Origin: Chamaecyparis obtusa
Lineage: Eukaryota > Streptophyta > Pinopsida > Cupressales > Cupressaceae
Direction: 5' to 3'
NCBI GenBank assembly: GCA_027943335.1
Contig: BSBK01001118.1
Location: forward strand, 1,849,501 to 1,913,500
Length of the DNA stretch: 64,000 nucleotides
The translations under genes and the position numbers were made by a program. Every line of letters starts with the position of its first letter. The first letter of the stretch is position 1. Of this stretch, positions 11,751-22,100 are shown in pieces. The notes under the pieces are model-generated. The model had not been told where the DNA came from, did no database searches, and saw nothing but the letters and a program-made list of their open reading frames with translations.

Positions 11751-12445
11751 CTACTTCCCAAAGAGAGATTTGAACCACCAAACGCCCTTATCCTTTGGTG
11801 TTTCTTCTTCAGCAATCTGCGTCTGAGTCGTCTTGTGCAGAAGATCCACATTGTACCCCTGCTCTCGAGCCTTCTCCAACAGCTGGTTATAAGTCTCTTC
11901 ATCCAGCTCAGGCTGCCTGCTCAATATCTGCACATTCAAGACACGTCATTACTACAAAATCAAAACCCTATTACGCCTGAGAAGCTTAACTGCAATGGAT
12001 GCAGAGCACAGTATTTCATGAAATCCAAACCCTATTTAACAAAAATTCAAGGTATTATTGAAATACACACCCACAGAAACTTCCGAGTTGGCTGTCCAAC
12101 CATAGCCCACTGGTAGTCTGCATCAATGGCCATGACCCAGTAGTCCCCCAGCACAGGAAAAATGGGCAAAAATGGCGGCACATAGAACTTGACCTTGAAC
12201 TTGGCCTCGTCACTCTGCGGATCCACCTTGTACGCGCTCCCCTCAATGGAACCCTTCTTCCCGTTGCTCCATGTCTCGTTGAGAACATGAACAGTATTGT
12301 CCGGGTTAAGGGTATATGTTGCCCGCGTATTCTCACCGTTCTTGGGCTGAAAGCGCGAGGGAATGGAGGCGATCTCGTACCAGCGTCCCATGTACCTTGC
12401 CAGATCTAACCCCTTTACTACTTCCACACCGCCTTTGCTCGCCAT
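11751..12445 (-). CDS. TIL: Temperature-induced lipocalin (TIL), two exons
   Basis: Exon 1 is 12445-12071 (125 codons) and exon 2 is 11927-11751 (58 codons plus TAG), giving 183 aa, close to the roughly 186 aa of Arabidopsis TIL. The intron (12070-11928) is phase 0, begins GTGTGT and ends TGCAG, joining KFLW to ILSR exactly as in the family. Exon 1 carries the lipocalin signature RYMGRWYEIASIPSRF (about residues 17-32), the ETWSNGKKGSIEGSAYK strand and the proline-rich loop YVPPFLPIFPVLGDYW that anchors TILs to membranes. Exon 2 ends WWFKSLFGK, the conserved plant TIL tail. There is no signal peptide. TILs bind hydrophobic ligands at the plasma membrane and protect against heat, cold and oxidative damage. 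The ATG at 12445 matches the family start; an upstream in-frame ATG at 12469 would add eight residues and is less likely. The gene appears intact. Confidence 0.95.
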
Positions 12446-12464
12446 TCTTTTCTTCAATTCCAAA

Positions 12465-12580
12465 CACAAATTCTTTCAGCTTACTGCAAAATTCCGACAC
12501 AAATTTTCTCTACTTCCTGCAAAATCCCAACGCAGTTTCTTTATATTTCCAGCAAAATCTCAATACAAATTGTTTGCAAA
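12465..12580. repeat. 33-bp tandem repeat in TIL 5' UTR/core promoter, about 3.5 units
   Basis: Units at 12465-12497, 12498-12530 and 12531-12563, plus a partial one to about 12580, share the pattern cacaaattt...ctgcaaaatcccaa with a fixed 33-bp length. The array ends 20 bp from the TIL start codon. The third unit contains the likely TATA box (ctttata), while the matching positions of the others lack it. Confidence 0.85.
12539..12545 (-). promoter_or_regulatory. Candidate TATA box of TIL
   Basis: TATAAAG on the minus strand, about 95-100 bp upstream of the start codon, which would leave a 5' UTR of roughly 65 bp. Chosen by sequence and position only. Confidence 0.5.
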
Positions 12581-12690
12581 TGAAGATTCAACTCAGTTGG
12601 GGATAAGTGTGGGTGTTATGCAGGGATGAAATAAAGGTTCGCCACCGCTTCCGTGGCTTGTGCGTTAAGAAATCGATTTTGTCTTCCGAA

Positions 12691-12696
12691 CACGTG
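12691..12696 (-). promoter_or_regulatory. G-box / ABRE-like CACGTG upstream of TIL
   Basis: The palindrome aCACGTGtc lies about 246 bp upstream of the TIL start. G-boxes of this form bind bZIP and bHLH factors in abscisic-acid, light and stress responses. Function here is inferred from position. Confidence 0.5.
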
Positions 12697-12803
12697 TCAG
12701 TTACTTGTGAAGAATTCAAAGCTGTTTGCGTGTTTAAATGCAGCGCCTCCGGGAATTCAATTATGTGTCCGTTATATGTGGATAATATGCAGCCTCGAAA
12801 ATA

Positions 12804-12816
12804 TTCAAGAACATTC
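12804..12816 (-). promoter_or_regulatory. Perfect three-part heat-shock element (proximal)
   Basis: TTCaaGAAcaTTC matches nTTCnnGAAnnTTCn with no mismatch, about 359 bp upstream of the TIL start. Heat-shock transcription factor trimers bind this arrangement. It agrees with the known heat induction of plant TIL genes. Confidence 0.7.
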
Positions 12817-12834
12817 TTCAATAAAAAAAATATA

Positions 12835-12847
12835 TTCAAGAACATTC
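12835..12847 (-). promoter_or_regulatory. Perfect three-part heat-shock element (distal)
   Basis: A second TTCaaGAAcaTTC, 31 bp from the first and in the same orientation. The shared flank (atattcaagaacattc) suggests the site arose by local duplication. Confidence 0.7.
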
Positions 12848-12934
12848 AAGTATTCTGTAATTCTTAGTCATTATTGTTTTTTTATATTCACTTTTATAAC
12901 AGATATAGAGTATATATATATATATATTCTTTAA

Positions 12935-13736
12935 CTTTTCAAATATGATGTACAAAGAAGATTAAGAATAATAGTATATATATTTTTAGAGGGGCTTATT
13001 GTTCGGAAGACAAATTGATAAAAATAGGTCTCTCATCAAGGATATCTCTTGACTTATTTTATAGATAACATTAAGACAATTAAAAATTAAAAAAAATATT
13101 AAGGTAATTAGAAATTTAAAAAGAAAAGATAAATTTATTTTGGTTGGTGTATTTATGAAAACAAAATTCTATTTTTATTTTTTGTTTTCTATACACAATT
13201 GTGCCAGTTTCTTATAGAAGGCATATATTGGATGTCCTTTTTTTAAAAATTATTTAAATTAATTAACTATTATTTTATTTCTTAAATTTCAATACTTTAT
13301 TTCTAATATCAGATATTTTTTTTCATGCATATGAAATGTCATATTTAAATTAATTAATTGTTGTTTTATGTTTTATTTTTCAACATTTTATTCTAATATC
13401 AAAGAGATATTTATTTTTCAAAGAAATAAGGATGCATCATAAAAACATGAATTGATGATACTTAAGCACACAATTGGGTAAAAGAAGTAAACTCAAAAGC
13501 AATATCACCTCAATATTGTTTAATTTCTTACTTTTCAATATTTTATTTCATTAAAATAATTACAAATATTTTTAAGATAAAATTGAATTAAAATATTAGT
13601 TTTAAAGCTAAAATAATATTTAAATATGAATAAATTTAAATACTATTTGTCTCATTTTATTTTTAAATATTTTTATGAGAATAAAACCAAATGAAAATAG
13701 TTTATTTTTCTTCCATTTAAAATCTAAAAATCTCTT
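12935..13736. other. Intergenic, AT-rich
   Basis: No gene visible. It contains poly-T and poly-A rich stretches and short repeats such as taattaatt. It ends in the target-site copy (13719-13736) of the LINE insertion that follows. Confidence 0.5.
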
Positions 13737-15250
13737 TCCAAGAGTTTAAAATTAGTCATATTTACCAGAAAGGTAATAAAGAAACTAATGTATTATCTAA
13801 ATGGGCGGTTAATTTTGATCAGGTTGGAGATATCAATGTAGAGAATCTGGAAAGAGAACTATAAAAATTTAAATCATATATGGTGGGCACTTGGGAACGA
13901 GAGTCTATGTGAATGTCAGTGGCTCATTTGGCAAGGTTGAGTCCAATGAGACGTATGTCAGATTTGATGACGTCCATCCCAACGGTTTGGTGGTGTGTTG
14001 GTGGCGTCAGCCTTGAGACTCTCCTTTTAATGATGTCGATGCTCAGGGGGTTTTTTGTTTTGGCGGTGCCATATTGTGGTTTGTGATGGCTTTTATTTCT
14101 TGGTGATGTTTCACACGCGGGAGTAAGACAGGTGGTAATTTGAAGTTATGTATGTTGCGTGGATTTGATGTTTGAACTGACAAAGAGGACTCCCTAATGA
14201 TGGCATTTGTGTTAGTGCCAGATCTTCGCAGGATTTATATGGGGAGCCGGGATGTGTTTTTCACATCTCTAAGTTGAGATTTTTTCCTGTTAATGTGTTG
14301 TGGGCTTATCTGTGTTTGAGTGCAGGTTCTTGCTGGCTACGATCCATGCCAATATTTTGGTGGACATGAAAAGGCAGATGAAATCCTTCCCGAGTGCGGT
14401 GAGTAGAGAAAGGATTGTTGGCCTCCTTAAGATTAAATCAAGTGCTCTAGTGGAGGCGGTCGTTGGTGTTCTTGGTCCCCTGTTCCAAGAGTTCAGGCTG
14501 ATGCAGTGAGATAATACTTCAATTATCTCAATGGTGGTGGTGTGGGGTCTTGAACTTGGTGAGCCAATTGATACAGTGAAGTGGGTGGCCAAATCTTTGT
14601 TTGTCGAAGATCTTTTGCTTGACCTAGAGTCAATCTTAGAGTGGGTTGTGTCGGGGGTGGGCACGGATATTTTGGAGTGCATTGAGGATAGAGCGGAGGC
14701 TATGGAGCACGACCTCATCCCTTTCATCAGGTGGCTGGGAAAGGTTAGATAAAGAGGCTTATTTGGAGGAACATAGAGTAGAATGAGAGAAAATGAAGGT
14801 AGAAATCCGAATCAATTTGGAGGGGCCTCGAGTGCAGGTGCCGGTGGATGTTCCTCGACGGTCACGTTCAACTCTACCAAGACGTGCAAGAGGTATTGCA
14901 GATGACTAAATGGACGTGGGCTCGTTGGTTGTCCGAGGTTGTGGCTCTCTTTTTTGTGTGTGTGGCTGGCCCTGGACTTTTTGGGGGTTTTTTTTGTAGA
15001 CTGTGGCTCTCCTCGATGGTGATTACTGCTTTTTTGGCAGTTTGTTTTAGCATGACTATCTTTGGCCCTCTCTGAGAATGGCCTTCGTATGTAGTTAATT
15101 AATGTCGACACTCTATATGCTTCTTTAGCCTAGACTGTATGCCCATGATCAAGTTGTTTGTATCGTTGTTTCAGTTTGACCTGTTTACTAAGGTCTTTTT
15201 GTAAACTCTATTTATATATTAATAAAATTATCTATTATCGAGCAAAAAAA
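13737..15250 (+). mobile_element. 5'-truncated LINE with poly(A) tail and target-site duplication
   Basis: The insert is flanked by aatctaaaaatctctt, identical at 13721-13736 and 15251-15266 (two more As can be counted within the tail), and ends in a short poly(A) after tattaataaaatt and attatcgagc. Those are marks of target-primed reverse transcription. The 5' end starts inside ORF2: the frame 13739-13864 reads ISHIYQKGNKETNVLSKWAV, the C terminus of a LINE RNase H domain, and stops at TAA. The remaining 1.4 kb is 3' UTR with no recognised protein; open stretches at 14300-14752 match nothing I know. Confidence 0.8.
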
Positions 15251-15266
15251 AATCTAAAAATCTCTT

Positions 15267-15740
15267 AACCATTTAGTTTTATTTATTTATTTAATAATGT
15301 ATTTTATAATACACATTTAATTTGGTGGTATTTACTATAATTGGGTTTTTATTTATATGAAATCTTGAAATTGCCACTTGACATACTAAAAACATATTAA
15401 ATTTTTTTAAAAATAATAATGTAAGAAGACAAGCATAAGAGAAGTTACATACTAAAACATTTTCAATTTTTTTGAAAAAATATGGTGCACTAGAAAAGAG
15501 AATCCCTCCAAAGAGTGGTTTTTTTTTTTTTTTTTGAAAATGATAATAAAATTAGGCAAAAGTTGAAAAACAAAATACAAAACAACCATTAACGCAAAGA
15601 GTTAGAAAAAGAAAAAGAAAATACAAAACAACCGTTAACGCAAAGAGTTAGAAAAATAAATAAATAAATAAAAAGACAAGAGAAAATATTGAGGGGACTT
15701 GAAAATGACTAGCTAATTAACTAACTAAGTTAAAAATATG
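15267..15740. other. AT-rich spacer with a short tandem duplication
   Basis: Holds a T run near 15521-15535 and a 39-bp block (aaaatacaaaacaacc...) repeated at 15572-15610 and 15618-15656, followed by (aaat)n. No gene. Confidence 0.7.
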
Positions 15741-16199
15741 TGTTTGTGTAATTACATATTCCTAATTACACTTAACTTAATCTTACTTAGGATAATGCAT
15801 TGTATCTTAGTTTGGCATTGAGACACCTAAGGGTTTGCACCTCAATTAAGGAAATGATGTAGGGGAAATTCCACTTTAGGTGTGAGATCCACCTTTAGTG
15901 CACATATCACATTATCATCCTAATCCTATTGCACATACTTCAATGCATAATGGAGGATGATCCACATTTGGTGGACATGTGATTACACCTAGCATAGGTG
16001 ATAGCTTATCAACTCCTTATCATTCTCTCTTATTGTCTTTCCTATATAAGGAGACCTATTATGTAAATAATTGAATAAGGGGAATTCATTAGATCAATTC
16101 AATCATCAATCGTTGCATTCATATCATCTCTCTTGTATTTGTGTCTTTCTTTAACCTCTAGATCCTTGGTTCAATATTTGCTATTTGCAAATTCTTACA
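15741..16199 (+). repeat. 5' LTR of the Copia element
   Basis: 459 bp, TGTTTGTG...TTACA. It matches 20143-20835 once the inserted foldback and its 13-bp target copy are discounted. A TATA-like ctatataagg lies at about 16050. Confidence 0.95.
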
Positions 16200-16212
16200 T
16201 GGTATCAGAGCC
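16200..16212 (+). promoter_or_regulatory. Primer-binding site, initiator tRNA-Met type
   Basis: TGGTATCAGAGCC begins directly after the 5' LTR. This is the classic plant Copia primer-binding site. Confidence 0.95.
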
Positions 16213-17874
16213 ATTGGAGCATTTTGATTAGCCTATTTGGAGAGATCTTGGTGCAAGTGTTGAAGGTCCAAATCTCAGATCTGAAGACCAGCGTGTTGTG
16301 GAAGCATCTTGGGTCAAATCTGACCTCACCATTGCATCCGATGGGCTATTTTGGTTAAAATCGATTATAAACTCACCCATATTCAGTGAAAGTCCAAATC
16401 AAGGCAAAAAAAATTTGCAAATTGAGTCGTATGACCCGATCTACACCTTTGCGGTAAAATTTTTCAAAAAAAATTATTTTTTTATTTATTCTGATCTATT
16501 TTTAGAATTTTTTTTCTCTGTAAAAGTTTTTTCTTTCCAGGGTTTGTACAGCCCCTAGAACAGAGAACATTCTGGCATTTGTTCCTCTATGACATCACCA
16601 GTAAGCAGGTAAACATCTCCTGACATCATCACAAGAGTAGAATATCCAGCCAAATAGAGCCCAATCTGACACTAGTCCAGCTTGCTTCATTTCTTTATTT
16701 CTCACAAGTCGGCATAGAAAAAGAGGTTGAAAAGCCTTCCCACCACGCATGTGGGACTAAAGTCCTGATTTCCTCCAAACAAGAATTTGAATCAGCTCGA
16801 GTGCTCACCTCGGCGGGCTTTGATCCTCACTTGAGCTCGCTCAACGAGAAGATTGTGATCACCAACACAATAGACCTGATTTGCATTGAAGATCACCCGA
16901 TCTTGGCATGATCAAATTTGACACACACACATCCAAGTCGACGCAAGAAGATAGAGCCTTACTTGGTGCTTTGATCTATAATCCTGACACTTTCATATAA
17001 AACAACTTTGACGCCTGCAACACAACGGATGTGGGATTAAATTCCACATCCACCTCAACACTGCCCAAGCGACCACCTTAGCCCTCCATGCCATGCGACA
17101 CAATTGGTAGCCGCTACGTGGCCCCATCACGGGTAAGTCCTTCCTGCACAGGCTGACACCTCAACAGCCATGTGGACAAATTAGAGGTTAACACATGGCA
17201 GGAGGCCACGTCACCTAAACATGCAAGGTCACCACATCATCAATACAGATGGTGACATCATCTATACAACTAGCCCGTGTTAGCAGCCTAGTCAGCTGCC
17301 ATGTCAACCAAAGAGGGTCATTTTTTGCCATGTCACCATTTTTGCGAGCCTAAATTTGAAAGTCATCCAGCCATCAAAACCAGACAAATTGGATTTCTGG
17401 TGATGCCCATACAACCATCAAATTTAACATAGTAAATTTTTGACGTCAGCAAGGGTTTGCATTTCTCAGTCTTCACCATTTGAGTTTTCTGATTTGCAAT
17501 CCAACTTCAAAGAGCCATATCTTGCTCAATTGTGCTTCTTTTTTCGAGCAATTTTTTTAATATTTTGAGTAGAATTTCATGAAGATTCTAGTGGTTATAT
17601 TAATTTTGCAATTTGGTGGCTAGATTAATCAGAAATTGCAGATTTTCATGACTGTTCCTGCATGTTCCTGATTTTTGCAACTTCCAGGGCTTCGTTTGGG
17701 CACATACGGTAACATTTAGAGGTAAATGTTTTTTTGAAAGTGCATGATTTTTTATCTACTTTCTAGCTATGTAATCATATTTCAGTGATTTGGGGTGGAT
17801 ATATCACTTTCAAAAATAGGTCATTTTGGGGCTATATTTGCACTTGGTTAATCCTTGGATTTTAGTTTTTTGAT
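16213..17874 (+). other. Long leader of the Copia element
   Basis: About 1.66 kb between the primer site and gag without a conserved frame. Part of it (about 16660-17320) is richer in GC than the surroundings and full of ccacatca/cacgtcacc words. An 86-codon open stretch at 16298-16558 has no recognised domain. Confidence 0.55.
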
Positions 17875-19358
17875 TTGCATCAGTCATTTGAAGGAGTTAT
17901 AAGTAGTTATCAGTTATTATTTGATTGTATTACGGATAATTCAAAGGTCAAAATCCTCACTCCATATAACTACCATGAATGGAAAGTATCTTTAAGTGAT
18001 CATTTGTTAAGTATTGGATTGCTTAGAATGACTCTTGGGAAGGATCAAAAACCACTTATAGGTGTTGAAGAAAGGTGAAAATGGTTTGATCGAAGGGATA
18101 AATCACTTGACTCTCTTAGATCATCCATCTCTCACCATTTACACTTTCATATTGCATCTTGCACACATCCTCATGATGCTTGGGACATATTGGAAGGACT
18201 CTTTGGTAAACTTGATAGAATGAGAAAATTCAGATTAGATAATTTGATCTCATAGATCTAAATCCTATTGATTTTGACAATATTCAAGACTTTTTATTTA
18301 AGTTTAATTCTATTAGATTGGAGCTTTCTACTTGTGGCATTGTTAAAAGGGATGAACGATTGATCTTTTCTATTCTTTCCAAGCTAGGTCCTGAATATTC
18401 TATCTTTATTTCTATATTCTATGCTACTATTGATGCTCTTGGTAGTGCATACACATTGCCTTCTCTTAATGAATTTTCATCTCAACTCACAAGGGAACAA
18501 GCAAAGTTGGCACACATAGGTCAATTGAAGCCTTCCACACATCATGCATTGATTGCAAATGAGTCCACATCAAAGGCTTCTAATGGAAAAGGAAAGAAGC
18601 AACATAAGGATCCTAAGCCTCATGACAAAGGTAATGAATCTCCTTCACACAATACTTCTGAATCCAAGTCCTCTTCAAAAGAGGAATCATCTAGAAGAAA
18701 GAGGGATAAATGTGCATATTATAAAAAGCTACAACATGATGAGCATAAGTGTTTTCAAAAGAAGATTGATGAGCTAACTCACATTATTCAAAAGCACAAT
18801 ATTAAGTTTCCCTCATCAGTGTCTACTCCTTCTACACATTTGGAAACTTTTACATCTCCATCATCATCCAAAGATAAAGGTAAAGGACAAGCACTTTTGG
18901 CTTCCACACATCCTGAGCAAGGTAAATGGCTTCTTGATTCAGGTGCATCACATCATATGACATCTTCTATGGGTACATTTTCTTCTATCGAGCCTTGTGA
19001 TTCTCCTAATATTTTGATGGGTAACAACACATACATGAGAGTTTGTGGGAAAGGTTCTATTCCTATGGGAGAGGGGACATTTAATGATGTTCTTTGTGTA
19101 CCATCCTTGACCACTAATCTCCTTTCTATTTACCAAATTACACATGGGGCACTAGGTAAAATTGTTGAGTTTACTCCTAATTATGTCTACATTAGGAACA
19201 TGGAGACTAGAGATGCCATAGCTATGGGAATTGTTGATCGTACATCACACTTGTATTCTTTTTCACATTTTGTTGTTGATCATGATGATATTTATGATGT
19301 ACTCATCCCTTTGCCAAGGGATAATTTTGTATGTGAGGGACCTTTGGACAAGTGTTGA
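17875..19358 (+). pseudogene. Copia gag-protease, broken
   Basis: The first part (17875-18250) reads KILTPYNYHEWKVSLSDHLL, a Copia Gag (DUF4219/UBN2-like) start, then HDAWDILEGLF, with a TGA at 18076. The frame then shifts near 18250 to DLNPIDFDNIQDF and continues open to 19358. The second part carries the rest of Gag, a basic Ser/Lys-rich stretch, a damaged zinc knuckle CAYYKKLQHDEHKC (second Cys is Tyr), and the protease active site WLLDSGASHHMTSS at about 18928-18970, followed by the LCVPSLTTNLLS block and a GAG-pre-integrase-like region. It stops at 19356-19358 with no integrase after it. One nonsense codon plus one frame change make this a pseudogene, though the protease domain itself is uninterrupted. 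Confidence 0.8.
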
Positions 19359-20142
19359 GCTTCCTACTCCTCCACATCCTATTTATTCATACATGGGCTC
19401 TACTATTCAACATGATGGTCATAGTGTTTCAAATCTTGCAGAATGTGATAACTACTTGGATGCCTCTTCAACATTTGTTGATTCTCATGATGTAGATTTG
19501 AGAGACATACCTGAGGGGGTTTCTCTTCCCTTTGATGATAGCATCATAGTTGGGGATACTTATTCACCTTATTTGGAGATTGGCATTCTTGATTCTTCTC
19601 CTTCTTTGCTTGGTTTGTCACATGAGGTGATAGATTCTTTGAGCTTGGAGAGACCTATTCAGTCTTCAAAGATTCATCCATGGAGACCTTCATCTTCTTC
19701 CTCAATCCATTTGCACATGGATTGGATTCTTCATCATTTGATGTATCTATTTCTTCCTAAGGGGAGACATGTTTCTTGTAGCCATTGGCTTATTTTTTGT
19801 TTGTAGGTACTCTTCATCAACATGGGAGATTCTTTATTATGGGGGGGATATCATGTCTCCAACTATCCTTCATATGGGGGGATAATTATTTGTATATACA
19901 TGATGTATGCAGAACTTGGGGGGTCTTGAGTACTCCATCCATCCATGCATCTTGTTTTCTTCTCTCTTTTTGGGGGAGGGTTTTTCCCATTAGGTTTTCC
20001 CTCTTTCTCCACTTTATGAGAGTTTTACATTTCATGTATTGCATTGCATATTATACATGGGTACCTAACATGGCCTAGTAGCCAGGACCCATCTTGCATT
20101 GTGAGTTTAAGTGCATTTCCCTAAGTTGCACTTAAGGGGGAG
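19359..20142 (+). other. Non-canonical 3' interior of the Copia element, with PPT
   Basis: Where integrase and reverse transcriptase should be, a different frame (19231-19806) reads a Ser/Asp-rich protein (LPTPPHPIYSYMGST, DLRDIPEGVSLPFDD) that I do not recognise. A block to about 20078 follows with ttggggggtc and tgggggaggg tracts. The final purine run aaggggga (20133-20142) is the polypurine tract. The novel reading may be an acquired or diverged segment. Confidence 0.5.
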
Positions 20143-20835
20143 TGTTGGTGTAATTACATATTCCTAATTACACTTAACTTAATCTTACTTAGGATAATGC
20201 ATTGCATCATAGTTTCTCACTGAGACACCTAGGAGTTTTCACCTCAATTAAGCACATGGTGTAGGATAAATTCCACTTTAGGTGTGAGATCCACCTTTAA
20301 TGCACATATCACATTATCATCCTAATCTTATTGCACATACTTCAATGCATAATGGAGGATGATCCACATTTGGTGGACATGTGATTACACCCAGCATAGG
20401 TGATAGCTTATCAACTCCTTATCAATTAAAAACATCAGATTTCCACAATCCATTATGATGCAATTAGTTTCTGGATTCGATTGTGTAAGTTTTTTTATCA
20501 TTGACATTTCGGATCACACTCCGTGATCCATCATTAGGAATAGAGAGTGAAGAATGAAAAATAAAATGTGATGATGGATCACGGAGTGTGATCCGAAACG
20601 TCGATGATAAAAAAACTTACACAATCGAATCCAAAAACTAATTGCAACTCCTTATCATTCTCTCTTATCATCTTTCCTATCTAAGGAGGCCTATTATGTA
20701 AATAATTGAATAAGGGGAATTCATTGGATCAATTCAATCATCAATCATTGTGCATTCATATCATCTCTCTTGTATTTGTGCTTTTCTTAACCTCTAGATC
20801 CTTGGTTCAATCTTTTCTATTTGTAAATTCTTACA
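20143..20835 (+). repeat. 3' LTR of the Copia element, split by an insertion
   Basis: TGTTGGTG...TTACA. Without the 220-bp insert and its 13-bp target copy it is 460 bp, matching the 5' LTR. Confidence 0.93.
20412..20657. mobile_element. Foldback element, copy 1, with 13-bp target duplication
   Basis: The insert 20425-20644 (220 bp) is flanked by caactccttatca at 20412-20424 and 20645-20657; the 5' LTR of the host Copia carries that sequence once, so the empty site is known. The insert holds a 75-nt inverted repeat (20460-20534 with 20571-20645, 72 of 75 paired) around a 36-nt loop, with the core cggatcacactccgtgatcc. The arms do not reach the left end: about 35 bp (attaaaaacatcagatttcc...) lie outside. 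It is related to the copy at 27908-28150. Confidence 0.85.
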
Positions 20836-22100
20836 GCTATGTTGCTTAAGCTCTTGTTGAAAGCTCAAATACTTGCTTGGGTATTGTAATCAGGTAACAA
20901 TAGGATCAATAGAAACCTGCAATAACATATAATATCTCAACCAAAAAGAAATTGTTAGAGCAATTAGTATTCCCAATATTCAAGAAGGATGTAAGACAAA
21001 TAATAAGCATAATCAATTAAACATTATGAAATCAATCTAAAACATGAATATTCAAACCTTAAAATCCTTCCTTGGTGTTCCTTTCACGCAATGTGGGCTC
21101 TCATAATTGAGCTCAAGATCATGCCAGCATAAGAATTCAAATAAATTATGGTTTTTTCAAATATGAGAAAAGACTCTATTTATAAGTTTTTAGGGATTTC
21201 AACCAAGAATGCATGATTGAAGGGCTGATTGACTATGATTGAGGAGTTGAACTTGGAGTGAGTGAGAGTTTTACTGAGTTGATTGTTTGGCTTAACATGA
21301 TTGATTGATCTGTCAACAAATAGATTGGAGATATGACTTGAATGGGCTGGTGAGATAACTGAGTGCATGGATGAGTCAACTAAGTGCATGGATGAGTCAA
21401 GTGATTGCATGGATTGGAAGACTGGATTGATGGAAGGCTTAATTGATTGCTGAGGGAGGAATTAACAATGTGGATTGAATAGTTAGGAGAGAGAATTGTG
21501 GAGTGAAGAGTTGTGATTGAAAAACTAATTCAAAATGAGTACGAGTTAGGATTTAGGAGGATAATTTGATTTAAATAAATAAAATATTATTTATTTGCAC
21601 ATATGGATATATTTTATAAATAAATAAATAATTATTAATTTATTTATGAGAGGGATTGTTAGTTGTAATTAAATAAATACCATTTATTTAATCATGAGAT
21701 AGAATTTGATTTAATTATTATCAAAATGCAATAATTAGGAGGGAACATTAATTAAATTTGGTTAATTTAATCATGAGATAGAATTTGATTTTTAATTATT
21801 ATCGAAATGCAATAATTAGGAGGGAACATTAATTAAATTTGGTTATTTAATTAATTATTATAAGATAGGGTATAATTAAATAATGTTATTTATTTAATTA
21901 TATTATAGATGAATAGATGCTGAAATAATTTTTTAGAAGTTCAATAATTAAAGTAATTAATTAAAATCACTTAATTATGGAATTAGGGAGAAATGATGAT
22001 TTTGATCTTAAAATATGATAGAATGACACGATTAATTAAATAATAAAGATTATTTAACAATTTAGGAGGAATGTTAGTAATGTCATCGTGTTAGAGCAAT
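20836..22100. other. Intergenic, AT-rich
   Basis: No gene seen. A tandem duplication lies at 21685-21845; elsewhere taattaat-type sequence and a short repeat of gtgcatggatgagtcaa near 21363-21400. Confidence 0.5.
21685..21845. repeat. Tandem duplication, unit about 80 bp
   Basis: atttaatcatgagatagaat and the following 60 bases occur at 21685-21764 and again at 21765-21845 with only two small differences. Confidence 0.9.

Larger units (their letters stand above)
15741..20835 (+). mobile_element. Ty1/Copia element with two LTRs and gag-protease only
   Basis: A 5' LTR (15741-16199) and 3' LTR (20143-20835) bound a 3.9-kb interior. The primer-binding site fits the initiator tRNA-Met, and a purine tract precedes the 3' LTR. 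The interior holds a long leader, a broken gag-protease frame and a non-canonical 3' part. Integrase, reverse transcriptase and RNase H are absent, so it depended on another element to move (a TR-GAG-like or large derivative layout). The LTRs differ at about 29 of 460 positions by eye, outside the foldback insertion in the 3' LTR. No matching 5-bp target duplication is visible (atatg on the left, gctat on the right). Confidence 0.85.

Noticed and set aside
12465..12580. Possible CRISPR-like array
   Set aside because: Units are contiguous without spacers and drift like a minisatellite; the DNA is plant nuclear.
12363..12629. Plus-strand open stretch with 11-residue repeats over the TIL promoter
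   Set aside because: It is the 33-bp tandem repeat read in frame, antisense to the TIL start; there is no independent evidence of coding.
14290..14727. 145-codon minus-strand Ser/Thr-rich open stretch
   Set aside because: It lies in the 3' UTR of the truncated LINE and matches no known protein; probably chance.
15736..20840. Target-site duplication of the Copia element
   Set aside because: The five bases on each side (atatg and gctat) do not match; only a shifted tatg is shared.
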